This document shows, in pieces, positions 10,204 to 19,228 of a stretch of 64,000 nucleotides of DNA (position 1 is the stretch's first letter; each line of letters opens with the position of its first letter). The stretch comes from Prochlorococcus sp. AG-402-L23 (GTDB lineage Bacteria > Cyanobacteriota > Cyanobacteriia > PCC-6307 > Cyanobiaceae): the NCBI GenBank assembly GCA_003216635.1, contig QCIO01000002.1, positions 107,697 to 171,696 of the forward strand, read 5' to 3'. Made by a program: the position numbers and the translations under genes. The notes beneath the pieces are model-generated. The model did no database searches and was not told the DNA's origin. It worked only from the letters and a program-made list of their open reading frames with translations.

Positions 10204-11369
10204 ATGAACAAAAGGGGGTATTTAAAAATCTTTATAAAAAATTGGTTACTCCTATACTAAAAAAAGACTCCGGAATCGATGCAGAATATTTAACTAATTT
10301 ATCTCTTAACCTTCTATCATTCAGTTCAAGAAAATATAATTGGCCATTAGTTTCAAATATCCTAAAAAATATAAATGAAGAATTTTCCATAACTGACCAA
10401 AGGTTAACTCAGAACATATGTGGAATAAATTTTTGTAATCCAATTGGTTTAGCTGCGGGTTTTGACAAAAATGGAAATGCTGCGAACATATGGAAAAATT
10501 TTGGTTTTGGATTTGCTGAACTTGGTACAGTAACTAAGTTTGCTCAAGAAGGTAATCCCAAGCCAAGGTTGTTTAGATTAGCAGAAGAAGAGGCGGCATT
10601 AAATAGAATGGGTTTTAATAATAATGGTGCTGAAAATCTAGTTAAAAACTTTCTTGAACAAGGTATTGAGTTTAAAAAAAACAGGGAGAATATTTGTTTA
10701 GGGATAAATTTCGGGAAGTCAAAAATTACAGGTTTATCTCAAGCAAAAGATGATTATTTAACTTCTCTAAAATTATTAATTCCATATTGTGATTACGCAG
10801 CAATAAACGTAAGTTCTCCAAATACTGAAGGACTAAGAAAGTTACAAGATCCAATTCTTCTAAAAGAACTTCTTAGAGAAATTAAAAACTTACCTAATTG
10901 TCCACCATTATTTGTAAAAATTGCGCCAGATTTAGGCCTTAAAGATATTGAAGATATTTGCCAATTAATAATCGAGGAAAACATCGATGGAATAATTGCT
11001 ACAAACACCAGCATTGATAGATTAGGTCTTGAAAATAGAAAGATCATGAAAACCGGATTATTACTCTCTCAAGAGAATGGAGGATTAAGTGGAAGGCCTC
11101 TACAAAAAAAAGCAAATCAAATAATAAAACATATACATAATATTGATAAAAAAATTATTTTAATTGGCGTTGGTGGAATAGATAGTCCTGAGTCCGCTTG
11201 GGAAAGAATTTGTTCTGGAGCATCATTAATTCAACTTTATACAGGATGGATATATAAGGGTCCACAATTAGTACCAAATATACTTGAGGGTATTATAAAG
11301 CAACTCAATAACCATCAATTATCTAATATAAAAGATGCAATTGGATCAGATTTAAAATGGGTTGAATAA
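10200..11369 (+). CDS. pyrD: Dihydroorotate dehydrogenase (class 2, quinone-dependent type)
   Basis: NPIGLAAGFDKNG, INVSSPNTEGLRKLQ, GVGGIDSPESAWERICSGASLIQLYTG; ATGA overlap with rnhA. Confidence 0.96.
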   Translation: MNEQKGVFKNLYKKLVTPILKKDSGIDAEYLTNLSLNLLSFSSRKYNWPLVSNILKNINEEFSITDQRLTQNICGINFCNPIGLAAGFDKNGNAANIWKNFGFGFAELGTVTKFAQEGNPKPRLFRLAEEEAALNRMGFNNNGAENLVKNFLEQGIEFKKNRENICLGINFGKSKITGLSQAKDDYLTSLKLLIPYCDYAAINVSSPNTEGLRKLQDPILLKELLREIKNLPNCPPLFVKIAPDLGLKDIEDICQLIIEENIDGIIATNTSIDRLGLENRKIMKTGLLLSQENGGLSGRPLQKKANQIIKHIHNIDKKIILIGVGGIDSPESAWERICSGASLIQLYTGWIYKGPQLVPNILEGIIKQLNNHQLSNIKDAIGSDLKWVE

Positions 11370-11378
11370 ATTTAGAGA

Positions 11379-12500
11379 ATGAATAATGAACCTCATGATT
11401 ACTCAACGTTAGCCATGCAAGGATCAAACTTAAAGCACGGTGGAAATGTATATGCAACTGCGAAAAAATTAAATTTATTACCCTCCGAAATCATTGATGC
11501 AAGTGCATCATTAGTACCCTTTGATCCCCCTCAAATACTAATAGATTCAATAAATGCGGAAATTAAGAATCTTAGCTTTAGATATTACCCAGAAAGAAAC
11601 TTGAGTGATCTGAAAGAAATAATCAGCAAATTTCATGGGATAAATCCAGACAATATATTGCCTGGCAATGGAGCTTCTGAACTAATAACCTGGGCAGGTT
11701 ATGAAGCATCCAAATTTGGAATAAGTTGTATTCCTTCTCCATCATTTGTTGATTATGAAAGATCTTTAAATTGTTGGAATAGCAATTTTATACATTGCGA
11801 ATTACCAAAAAACTGGAATGATATTTTTCCTCAATCATTTCCGCTTCATCCAAAAGGTGATGTTATTTGGATAACAAATCCACATAACCCTACCGGCCAA
11901 TTATGGGAAAAGAATTCATTGGAGGAAATTGTGAAAAAATATAAATTAGTTATCTGTGATGAAGCTTTCTTATCGATAACACCTAATGGAGACAAAGAAT
12001 CTTTAATACCATTAACCCAAAGATTTGATAATTTATTAGTCTTGAGAAGCTTGACCAAAATCTTCAATATTCCTGGTCTTAGATTAGGTTACGTTATTGG
12101 CTCATCGAAAAAACTTAAACAATGGGAAATAAATAGAGATCCTTGGCCTTTAAATTCATTTGCTATTAAAGCCGGAATTGATCTACTAAGTAATAAGAAA
12201 TTCTATGAACAGTGGACAAAACAGATTCACAGCTGGATAAATATTGAAAAAAAAAGAGTATTTGAAAAATTATCAAAAATAGAAAACCTTAAAGTTCATG
12301 ACTCTTCAACCAACTTTTTTTTAATAGAAAGTAAAACATCCTTGTCGCAAAATATAAAATACTTAGAAAATAAGGGAATATTGCTTAGAGAATGCAGTTC
12401 ATTTAGATTTCTTGACGAAAAGTGGGCCAGAATAAGTTTGCAAAGTATGAAAAATAACACTCTTTTATGTAAAGAAATTCAGAATTCCTTTAAAAAATAA
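11379..12500 (+). CDS. Class I/II PLP aminotransferase, CobC/HisC-like (probable L-threonine-O-3-phosphate decarboxylase)
   Basis: HGGNVYATAKKL N-terminus, NPHNPTGQLW, LRSLTKIFNIPGLRLGY lysine motif. Confidence 0.8.
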   Translation: MNNEPHDYSTLAMQGSNLKHGGNVYATAKKLNLLPSEIIDASASLVPFDPPQILIDSINAEIKNLSFRYYPERNLSDLKEIISKFHGINPDNILPGNGASELITWAGYEASKFGISCIPSPSFVDYERSLNCWNSNFIHCELPKNWNDIFPQSFPLHPKGDVIWITNPHNPTGQLWEKNSLEEIVKKYKLVICDEAFLSITPNGDKESLIPLTQRFDNLLVLRSLTKIFNIPGLRLGYVIGSSKKLKQWEINRDPWPLNSFAIKAGIDLLSNKKFYEQWTKQIHSWINIEKKRVFEKLSKIENLKVHDSSTNFFLIESKTSLSQNIKYLENKGILLRECSSFRFLDEKWARISLQSMKNNTLLCKEIQNSFKK

Positions 12501-13570
12501 TTAATAAATTTTTTAATCTCATTTTTAGATTTAATTTTATTATTATTTTCCATGTTCTTCTTCATGAGATCTAATATTTCATAATGATTTTTTCCCTTTT
12601 TTGATTTTATTTTAAAAATTCTTTCTAGAATTTCTTCAAAAACTTCTTTAGAAATTTTATTCTGATTGATCAAAACTGAGCCTCCAGTTTCAGCAAGAAT
12701 CATTGCATTTTTATCCTGATGATTATTTTTAGAATCTGGATATGGAATTAAAATTGAAGGTTTTTCAGCCTCTATTAGTTCATTAATTGTTCCTGCACCA
12801 GATCTCGATATTACAAGATCACAGTTTTGAATTAAAGCTGCTATTTCATTAGTAAATTTCTTTTGAATATAATTTTTGGAGTTTTTTACATGAAAAGGTT
12901 GTTGATTAGATTCGCCAATAATATGCACTATCCGAAACTTCTTTTTCAATAAAAATTCTAGAGAGTCGTAAATAATTTGATTAATAGCTTTTGCTCCTTG
13001 ACTACCTCCCATAACAATCAAAAGAGGTCCTTTTCCTTTTGGAACCCATGCTGGTAAGAGATTAGATTTATAGAATTGATCCCTTAAAAGGGTACCAGTG
13101 AAAATAGTTTTACAATTTTTTAAATAAAAATTTGTTTTCTTAAATCCTAAAAGAACATAGTTGCATAAAAAACCAAAATTTTTAGTGACCATTCCTGGTA
13201 TTAAATTTGATTCATGGATAATGACAGGTATCCTAAGAAGTTTTGAAGCAACAATAGTAGGAGCGGATATATAACCTCCAGTCGTAAAAACCAAGTTAAT
13301 TTTTTTTTCCTTTAAAATCCTAATTATTTGGAAAGTTGACATCAAAATTTTTATATATTGGTAAAACAAAAAAATATTTTTTCTTGGTGTATTTATATTC
13401 AAAGTCGTCAAGTTATATTTTTTTGGAATAAAATTAGCATCAAATCTTTGATCAACCCCCAACCAATGAATATTCCATTCATCTTCTACCTCTTTAGAAA
13501 CTGCTAAAGCTGGGAAAATATGCCCTCCTGTTCCACTAGCTGCAACTAATAAATTATTTTTTTTAGACAT
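12479..13570 (-). CDS. murG: UDP-N-acetylglucosamine--undecaprenyl-PP-MurNAc-pentapeptide GlcNAc transferase
   Basis: [62 protein letters not shown]. Confidence 0.96.
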   Translation of the reverse strand: MSKKNNLLVAASGTGGHIFPALAVSKEVEDEWNIHWLGVDQRFDANFIPKKYNLTTLNINTPRKNIFLFYQYIKILMSTFQIIRILKEKKINLVFTTGGYISAPTIVASKLLRIPVIIHESNLIPGMVTKNFGFLCNYVLLGFKKTNFYLKNCKTIFTGTLLRDQFYKSNLLPAWVPKGKGPLLIVMGGSQGAKAINQIIYDSLEFLLKKKFRIVHIIGESNQQPFHVKNSKNYIQKKFTNEIAALIQNCDLVISRSGAGTINELIEAEKPSILIPYPDSKNNHQDKNAMILAETGGSVLINQNKISKEVFEEILERIFKIKSKKGKNHYEILDLMKKNMENNNKIKSKNEIKKFINYFLKEF

Positions 13571-13611
13571 AAATACGTAAATTAGTAAAATGAAAATAAC
13601 ACATAATAAAT

Positions 13612-14337
13612 ATGTTTAATTTAAACTTATTCAAAAATATAGGAGTACCTCTCTATTTATTTATTTATCTCATAATTCCCTATTCAGCAATAACGCAAAC
13701 TTTAAAAATTGACTTTATAAGAAATCTAGAAAACTCTTTAAATGCTAGAGATTTAGAATTTATTAGGGAAAATTTTAGAAACGACCATCAACAAAATATA
13801 CCAAAACAATTTTCAAAGATTATTAATGATTTCCCTAACAGCAAATGGAAGATCAAAAGATTAAAATCTAATCTTCCAAATAAAGATATTTTGCGAATAA
13901 AAGTTTCTGGAAAAAAAATGGTTAATGGAGAAATACAAATACTCGAATCTAATTTTGATTATTTATTTTCTATTGTGAATGGAAAAATAAATGAAGGGAT
14001 TATCAAAAATTTATTCACAACAATAAGAAATGATGATAAGAAGATAGATATTAGTTTTAAAATTCCAGATAAAGTTTTGACTGGTTCAAAATATGATATT
14101 GACATTATTCTAAATCAACCTCTTGAAGAAGTGATTATTGCTGGAGCTATAAAACCTCATCAAGTTAATTCATTTTTTGAACAAGAAATATTATTGGAGC
14201 CTTTAGCGTCTGGGGGAATTTTTAAAATGACAAGAGCTCCTTCAAGATCAGGGATGCAAATATGGTCAGGAATCATAGCTCACCCAGAGGGAATGATTAC
14301 TTTCACAAAGAGTATTGATATTGTTGATGAAATATAG
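13612..14337 (+). CDS. Conserved hypothetical secreted protein (N-terminal hydrophobic segment)
   Basis: Full-length ORF filling the murG-pgk interval; signal-like N-terminus LYLFIYLIIPYSAITQ. Confidence 0.75.
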   Translation: MFNLNLFKNIGVPLYLFIYLIIPYSAITQTLKIDFIRNLENSLNARDLEFIRENFRNDHQQNIPKQFSKIINDFPNSKWKIKRLKSNLPNKDILRIKVSGKKMVNGEIQILESNFDYLFSIVNGKINEGIIKNLFTTIRNDDKKIDISFKIPDKVLTGSKYDIDIILNQPLEEVIIAGAIKPHQVNSFFEQEILLEPLASGGIFKMTRAPSRSGMQIWSGIIAHPEGMITFTKSIDIVDEI

Positions 14338-14338
14338 C

Positions 14339-15547
14339 TTAAGCGTCGTTTAAAGCAGCTACACCAGGTAACGTTTTACCTTCTAAAAGTTCTAAACTAG
14401 CACCACCTCCAGTAGATATATGAGACATTTTCTCAGCTAATCCTGCCTTCTCCACTGCTGCAACTGAATCTCCACCACCAATTATTGTACAAACTTCAGA
14501 AAAAGCACTTAAGTCCGCAAGAGTCGTAGCTATTGCATTTGTACCGTCTGCAAATTTATCAAATTCAAAAACTCCCATTGGACCATTCCAAATAATTGTC
14601 TTACATTCTGCAAGAGCATTCTGAAAAACTTTAATGGAATCTGGACCAATATCAAGACCCATCCAATTGCCACTAATTGAATCAATTTGAGATATTTTAC
14701 TATTGGCGTCCGGAGAAAATTCATCAGCTAAAACAACATCAGTGGGTAATAATAATTCTACTCCTTTTGCTTTTGCTTTTGCTTCTAAATCTTTAGCAAG
14801 CTCGAGTTTATCTTCTTCAACAAGGCTCTTTCCGACATCTAAACCTCTAGCTTTATAAAAAGTGAAAATCATACCTCCACCAATCATGATTTTGTCACAC
14901 TTATCTAGTAAAGAATCAAGTACTCCTATTTTGCTACTAACCTTTGATCCTCCAACTATTGCTGCCAATGGACGCTTTGGAGAATCTATTGCTCCTTGTA
15001 AGTATTTCAATTCTTTTTCTAAAAGGAATCCAGCTACTGAGGGACTTAAATAATTAGTAACGCCTTGAGTTGAAGCATGAGCTCTATGAGCAGCACCGAA
15101 AGCATCATTTACATACATATCTGCATGTGATGCTAATTTTTTAGCAAACTCCAGGTCGTTCTTTTCCTCTTCACCAAAAAAACGAACATTTTCAAGTAAA
15201 AGAACATCTCCATTAGATAAGCTATTTGATTGTGCAACTGCTTCATCACCAATACAACTGTTAGTAAGAGCAACATTTTGCCCCAACAATTCACTTAATC
15301 TTGCTGCTACTGGAGTTAATCTCATTTTTTCATTTACCTGACCCTTAGGTCTGCCAAAATGAGCAGCTAAAATAACTTTTGCAGAATGATTAATAAGATA
15401 TTCAATAGTTGGGATCGCTGCACGAATACGCGTATCGTCGGTTATTTGACCATCTTCATTTAATGGAACATTAAAATCTACTCTTAAAAGAACTTTTTTT
15501 CCTTCTAAATGTGTCTTATCAAGACTGGAAAGAGATAATTTTGACAT
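14339..15547 (-). CDS. pgk: Phosphoglycerate kinase
   Basis: [46 protein letters not shown]. Confidence 0.99.
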   Translation of the reverse strand: MSKLSLSSLDKTHLEGKKVLLRVDFNVPLNEDGQITDDTRIRAAIPTIEYLINHSAKVILAAHFGRPKGQVNEKMRLTPVAARLSELLGQNVALTNSCIGDEAVAQSNSLSNGDVLLLENVRFFGEEEKNDLEFAKKLASHADMYVNDAFGAAHRAHASTQGVTNYLSPSVAGFLLEKELKYLQGAIDSPKRPLAAIVGGSKVSSKIGVLDSLLDKCDKIMIGGGMIFTFYKARGLDVGKSLVEEDKLELAKDLEAKAKAKGVELLLPTDVVLADEFSPDANSKISQIDSISGNWMGLDIGPDSIKVFQNALAECKTIIWNGPMGVFEFDKFADGTNAIATTLADLSAFSEVCTIIGGGDSVAAVEKAGLAEKMSHISTGGGASLELLEGKTLPGVAALNDA

Positions 15548-15760
15548 TAAACAAGCTTAATTTTTAATCTTAAGACCCTAACGTTAATTTGGTCTTATTG
15601 GGTTAAAAAGTAGTTACTGTTACCTATGCCTTAATAAATTTTAAGAATTAACGATTATAAAAATTTTTTAGTCATTAAATTTATACTAAACTCTAGAAGT
15701 AAATACTTTTGAAACTTATAAAAACTAAAAGGAATACAAAATTTTATTTGATTTATTGAA

Positions 15761-16633
15761 GTGAACATACCCACAATTCAATGGTACCCAGGCCATATCG
15801 CAAAAGCAGAAAAGAAATTATCTGAAGTTATCAATAAAGTAGATTTAGTTATAGAAGTTAGAGATGCACGAATTCCTTTGTCAACAGGACATCCACATTT
15901 AAATAAATGGATAAATAATAAAAAACATATTCTTGTTATTAACAGATCAGACATGATCTCCCCTAATACAATCAATAGTTGGAATAAATGGTTTAATGCT
16001 AAAGATCAATATCCTCTTTGGTGTGATGCTAAAAGAGGAATAGGTATTAAAGAAATTTGTAAGTCAGCCAAAGATTCCAGGTCGTCAATCGACGATAGAA
16101 GACTCTCTAGAGGAATGCGTATTAGGCCAATTAGAGCCCTTACACTTGGTTTTCCAAACGTAGGAAAGTCAGCATTAATTAATAGAATTGCAAAAAAAAG
16201 AGTTGTAGATAGCGCTAAGAAAGCAGGCGTGACTCGTAATTTAAGATGGATAAAATTAGAAAGTGGTATAGATCTGCTAGATGCTCCTGGTGTTATACCT
16301 CCAAATTTAGAAGATCAAAAATCGGCACTTAATCTTGCACTGTGTGACGATATTGGTGAAGCTGCTTATGAAATTGAGAGTGTCGCAATTGGATTTATCA
16401 AAATTATATCCACTCTCAACAAAGATAAGAATGCGAATATCTCAGTTAAACAAATATCTAATAGATATGGAGTTGATATTGCAAAAGGCTTTAAGAGTCC
16501 TTCTGCTTGGATCGACGAAGCAGCTTCAAAACATACCTCAGGCGATAAAAGGAGAATGTCTCATAAGTTATTGGAAGATTATAGAAATCAAATGCTGGGT
16601 AAAATTGCTTTAGAAGTCCCACTATGGAATTAA
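15761..16633 (+). CDS. rbgA: Ribosome biogenesis GTPase YlqF/RbgA family (GTG start)
   Basis: IQWYPGHIAKAEKKL, NRSDM, GFPNVGKSALINR, DAPGVIPP circularly permuted GTPase motifs. Confidence 0.92.
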   Translation: MNIPTIQWYPGHIAKAEKKLSEVINKVDLVIEVRDARIPLSTGHPHLNKWINNKKHILVINRSDMISPNTINSWNKWFNAKDQYPLWCDAKRGIGIKEICKSAKDSRSSIDDRRLSRGMRIRPIRALTLGFPNVGKSALINRIAKKRVVDSAKKAGVTRNLRWIKLESGIDLLDAPGVIPPNLEDQKSALNLALCDDIGEAAYEIESVAIGFIKIISTLNKDKNANISVKQISNRYGVDIAKGFKSPSAWIDEAASKHTSGDKRRMSHKLLEDYRNQMLGKIALEVPLWN

Positions 16634-17583
16634 ATAATCAAAATTCTTTCGGCATTGGAGAAGGTGAGCTTATAGAAATTATTTATGAGCTACCTCTTCC
16701 TATGAGGCTAGACAGATGGTTGGTAAGTAAAAGGCCAGAACAAAGTAGAGCAAGAATTCAACATTTTATAAATTCAGGTTTAGTACTTGTAAACTATAAG
16801 ACCGCGAAAGCAAAGACCCCATTAAAAAATGGCGACAATGTTCAAATATGGATGCCTCCTCCAGAACCTCTTATTTATTTGAAACCTGAAAAAATGGATT
16901 TAAATATCCTTTTTGAAGATGAGCACATCATAGTAATCAATAAACAATCTGGACTAATTGTTCATCCAGCCCCTGGACACAAATCTGGAACTTTAGTGAA
17001 TGGATTACTTTTTCACTGTAAAGATCTACCTGGAATTAATGGGAAACTAAGACCTGGGATTGTTCACAGATTAGATAAAGATACCTCCGGATGTATGGTT
17101 GTTGCAAAAAGCCAAGAGGCATTAGTAAATCTCCAGAAACAAATTAAAGAAAAAATAGCATCACGCGAATATATTGCAGTAATTCATGGAGCACCTAATT
17201 CTGAAGAAGGCCAAATAGTGGGACACATTGGCAGAGATAAATTAAATAGATTGAAATATAAAGTAGTTGAAGAAACTTCAGGAAGGTATGCCTGTACCTA
17301 TTGGAAATTAGAAGAAAGATTTGGGAATTACTCATTAATGAGTTTCAAGCTAGATACGGGGCGAACGCATCAAATAAGAGTTCATTGCGCTCACATTAAT
17401 CATCCAATTGTGGGTGATCCGTTATATGGAAGATGTAGTAAACTACCTTGTAAATTAGATGGCCAAGCTTTACACGCCATTAAGCTTGGACTTACACATC
17501 CAATAAATGGTGAAGAAATGATATTTGAATCAGAATTACCATTAGATTTTCAAAAATTACTAAATGTTCTTAAAGTTAAATAA
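16624..17583 (+). CDS. rluD: Pseudouridine synthase, RluD/RluA family
   Basis: S4-like N-terminus, GIVHRLDKDTSGCMVVAKS, TGRTHQIRVHCAHINHPIVGDPLYG. Confidence 0.93.
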   Translation: MELNNQNSFGIGEGELIEIIYELPLPMRLDRWLVSKRPEQSRARIQHFINSGLVLVNYKTAKAKTPLKNGDNVQIWMPPPEPLIYLKPEKMDLNILFEDEHIIVINKQSGLIVHPAPGHKSGTLVNGLLFHCKDLPGINGKLRPGIVHRLDKDTSGCMVVAKSQEALVNLQKQIKEKIASREYIAVIHGAPNSEEGQIVGHIGRDKLNRLKYKVVEETSGRYACTYWKLEERFGNYSLMSFKLDTGRTHQIRVHCAHINHPIVGDPLYGRCSKLPCKLDGQALHAIKLGLTHPINGEEMIFESELPLDFQKLLNVLKVK

Positions 17584-19174
17584 GATTTAAAGAGGAATTT
17601 AGAAGCGATTTTGTATACGTGTTTTGAGTTTTAGTGAATATTGTAGAACTTTCTCCTTCATCAACTATCTTTCCGTGATTCATAACTAGCAACCTATCAC
17701 AAAATCTTTTAGCAATGCCTAAATCATGAGTAATAAAGATAATCGTTAAATTCATTTTTTCTTGCAAGACTCTAAGTAATTCAAGAATCTCTATTTTTAC
17801 TGAAGCATCCAACATATTTACGCTCTCATCACAAATCAAAATTTTTGGTTTCAACAATAGCGCTCTTGCTAATGAAATTCTTTGCAATTGACCACCAGAT
17901 AATTGACTAGGATAAGAATTAAAAAAATCATTATTTAAGGGAAGATTTAAATTTCTTAACATTAATTTTATTTCTTTTTCGATTTTTCTTTTATCTGAAA
18001 TTTTTTGAATAAAAAATATATCTTCCAAAATATTTTTAATTTTCATTTTCGGATTCAAACTTGAAAAAGGATCTTGAAAAATAATTTGCACATTATTGTT
18101 ATTTTTAAAAGATTTATTTTTTTTCGATGGATGATTTTTATCATAAATTTTGATTTCACCACCTCTTACTTTAAGAAGTCCAATTAAAGCCCTACATAAT
18201 GTACTTTTACCGCTCCCTGAAGAACCAACTATTCCAAGAGTCTCATTCTCATATAACTTGAAACTAACTTCATTTAAAGCCTTATTCCATTTATTAATGA
18301 AAATTGAAGAATTTAATTTATACCAATGTCTTAGGTTATTAACCTCTAAAACTACCTCATCTCGAGCATTATTTTTAGTATTTGGTTCTAATACTATTTT
18401 TGAAGCATTTACTAACTTATTCCCGATATCTGATTTTGGTGATTGAAAAATATCCAATATATTCCCTTTTTCAACAATCGATCCCTTTTCAATTATTACA
18501 ACTTTTTTACACCACTTTGCTGCAAGATTTATATCGTGACTAATTAAAATTAAAGTAGTATCAAATTCATTACATAGATGAATTATTGCTTGCATAATTT
18601 CAAAACTTGTTTTGGTATCTAAGCTTGTTGTAGGTTCATCAGCTATTAATAATTTAGGTTTCAAAGCAAGTGCCATTGCTATAGAAACTCTCTGTCTCAT
18701 TCCACCGCTAAATTGATGTGGGAAAGAATCAAGTCTACTTTCTTCAATTCCTACTTTTTGAAAAACTTCTTTTACTAATTTTTTAATAAGTACAGATGAT
18801 TTAGTTCGATAATGCGTTTTAAATAATTCATATAAATGATCACCAACTCTCATTAGCGGATTAAGTTTTTTTATAGAGTCTTGATAAATAAATCCAAAAT
18901 TCTTTCTTCTAAATAATTGTGCATCTTTGTTATTTATTTTCCTAGGATCTACACTAGAAATCGATAAATACCCTTTAGAACTGGCCTTTTCAGGCAATAT
19001 ATTTACTAATGTTTTTGCAAAAGTGGTCTTTCCACATCCAGAAGGTCCTATTATGGCCAAATGATCTCCACTATCTATTTCCAAATTAAAATTTTTGATA
19101 ATAGGTTGCTGTTTTAAACCATATTTAACAGTAAGATTTTTAACTACAATAATTTTTTCTTTATTTATTTCCAT
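17576..19174 (-). CDS. ABC transporter with two fused ATPase domains (peptide/nickel DppDF/YejF type)
   Basis: Two Walker A motifs (GPSGCGKTT, GSSGSGKST) and two signature motifs (FSGGMRQR, LSGGQLQR). Confidence 0.9.
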   Translation of the reverse strand: MEINKEKIIVVKNLTVKYGLKQQPIIKNFNLEIDSGDHLAIIGPSGCGKTTFAKTLVNILPEKASSKGYLSISSVDPRKINNKDAQLFRRKNFGFIYQDSIKKLNPLMRVGDHLYELFKTHYRTKSSVLIKKLVKEVFQKVGIEESRLDSFPHQFSGGMRQRVSIAMALALKPKLLIADEPTTSLDTKTSFEIMQAIIHLCNEFDTTLILISHDINLAAKWCKKVVIIEKGSIVEKGNILDIFQSPKSDIGNKLVNASKIVLEPNTKNNARDEVVLEVNNLRHWYKLNSSIFINKWNKALNEVSFKLYENETLGIVGSSGSGKSTLCRALIGLLKVRGGEIKIYDKNHPSKKNKSFKNNNNVQIIFQDPFSSLNPKMKIKNILEDIFFIQKISDKRKIEKEIKLMLRNLNLPLNNDFFNSYPSQLSGGQLQRISLARALLLKPKILICDESVNMLDASVKIEILELLRVLQEKMNLTIIFITHDLGIAKRFCDRLLVMNHGKIVDEGESSTIFTKTQNTYTKSLLNSSLNLI

Positions 19175-19228
19175 GATTTATAGCAAATTTTTCTAGACCT
19201 AAATAAAATACATCTAAAGCAATATAAA

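Noticed and set aside
16335-16613. 92-aa same-strand ORF inside rbgA
   Set aside because: Alternate frame within a conserved GTPase; no start context or domain support.
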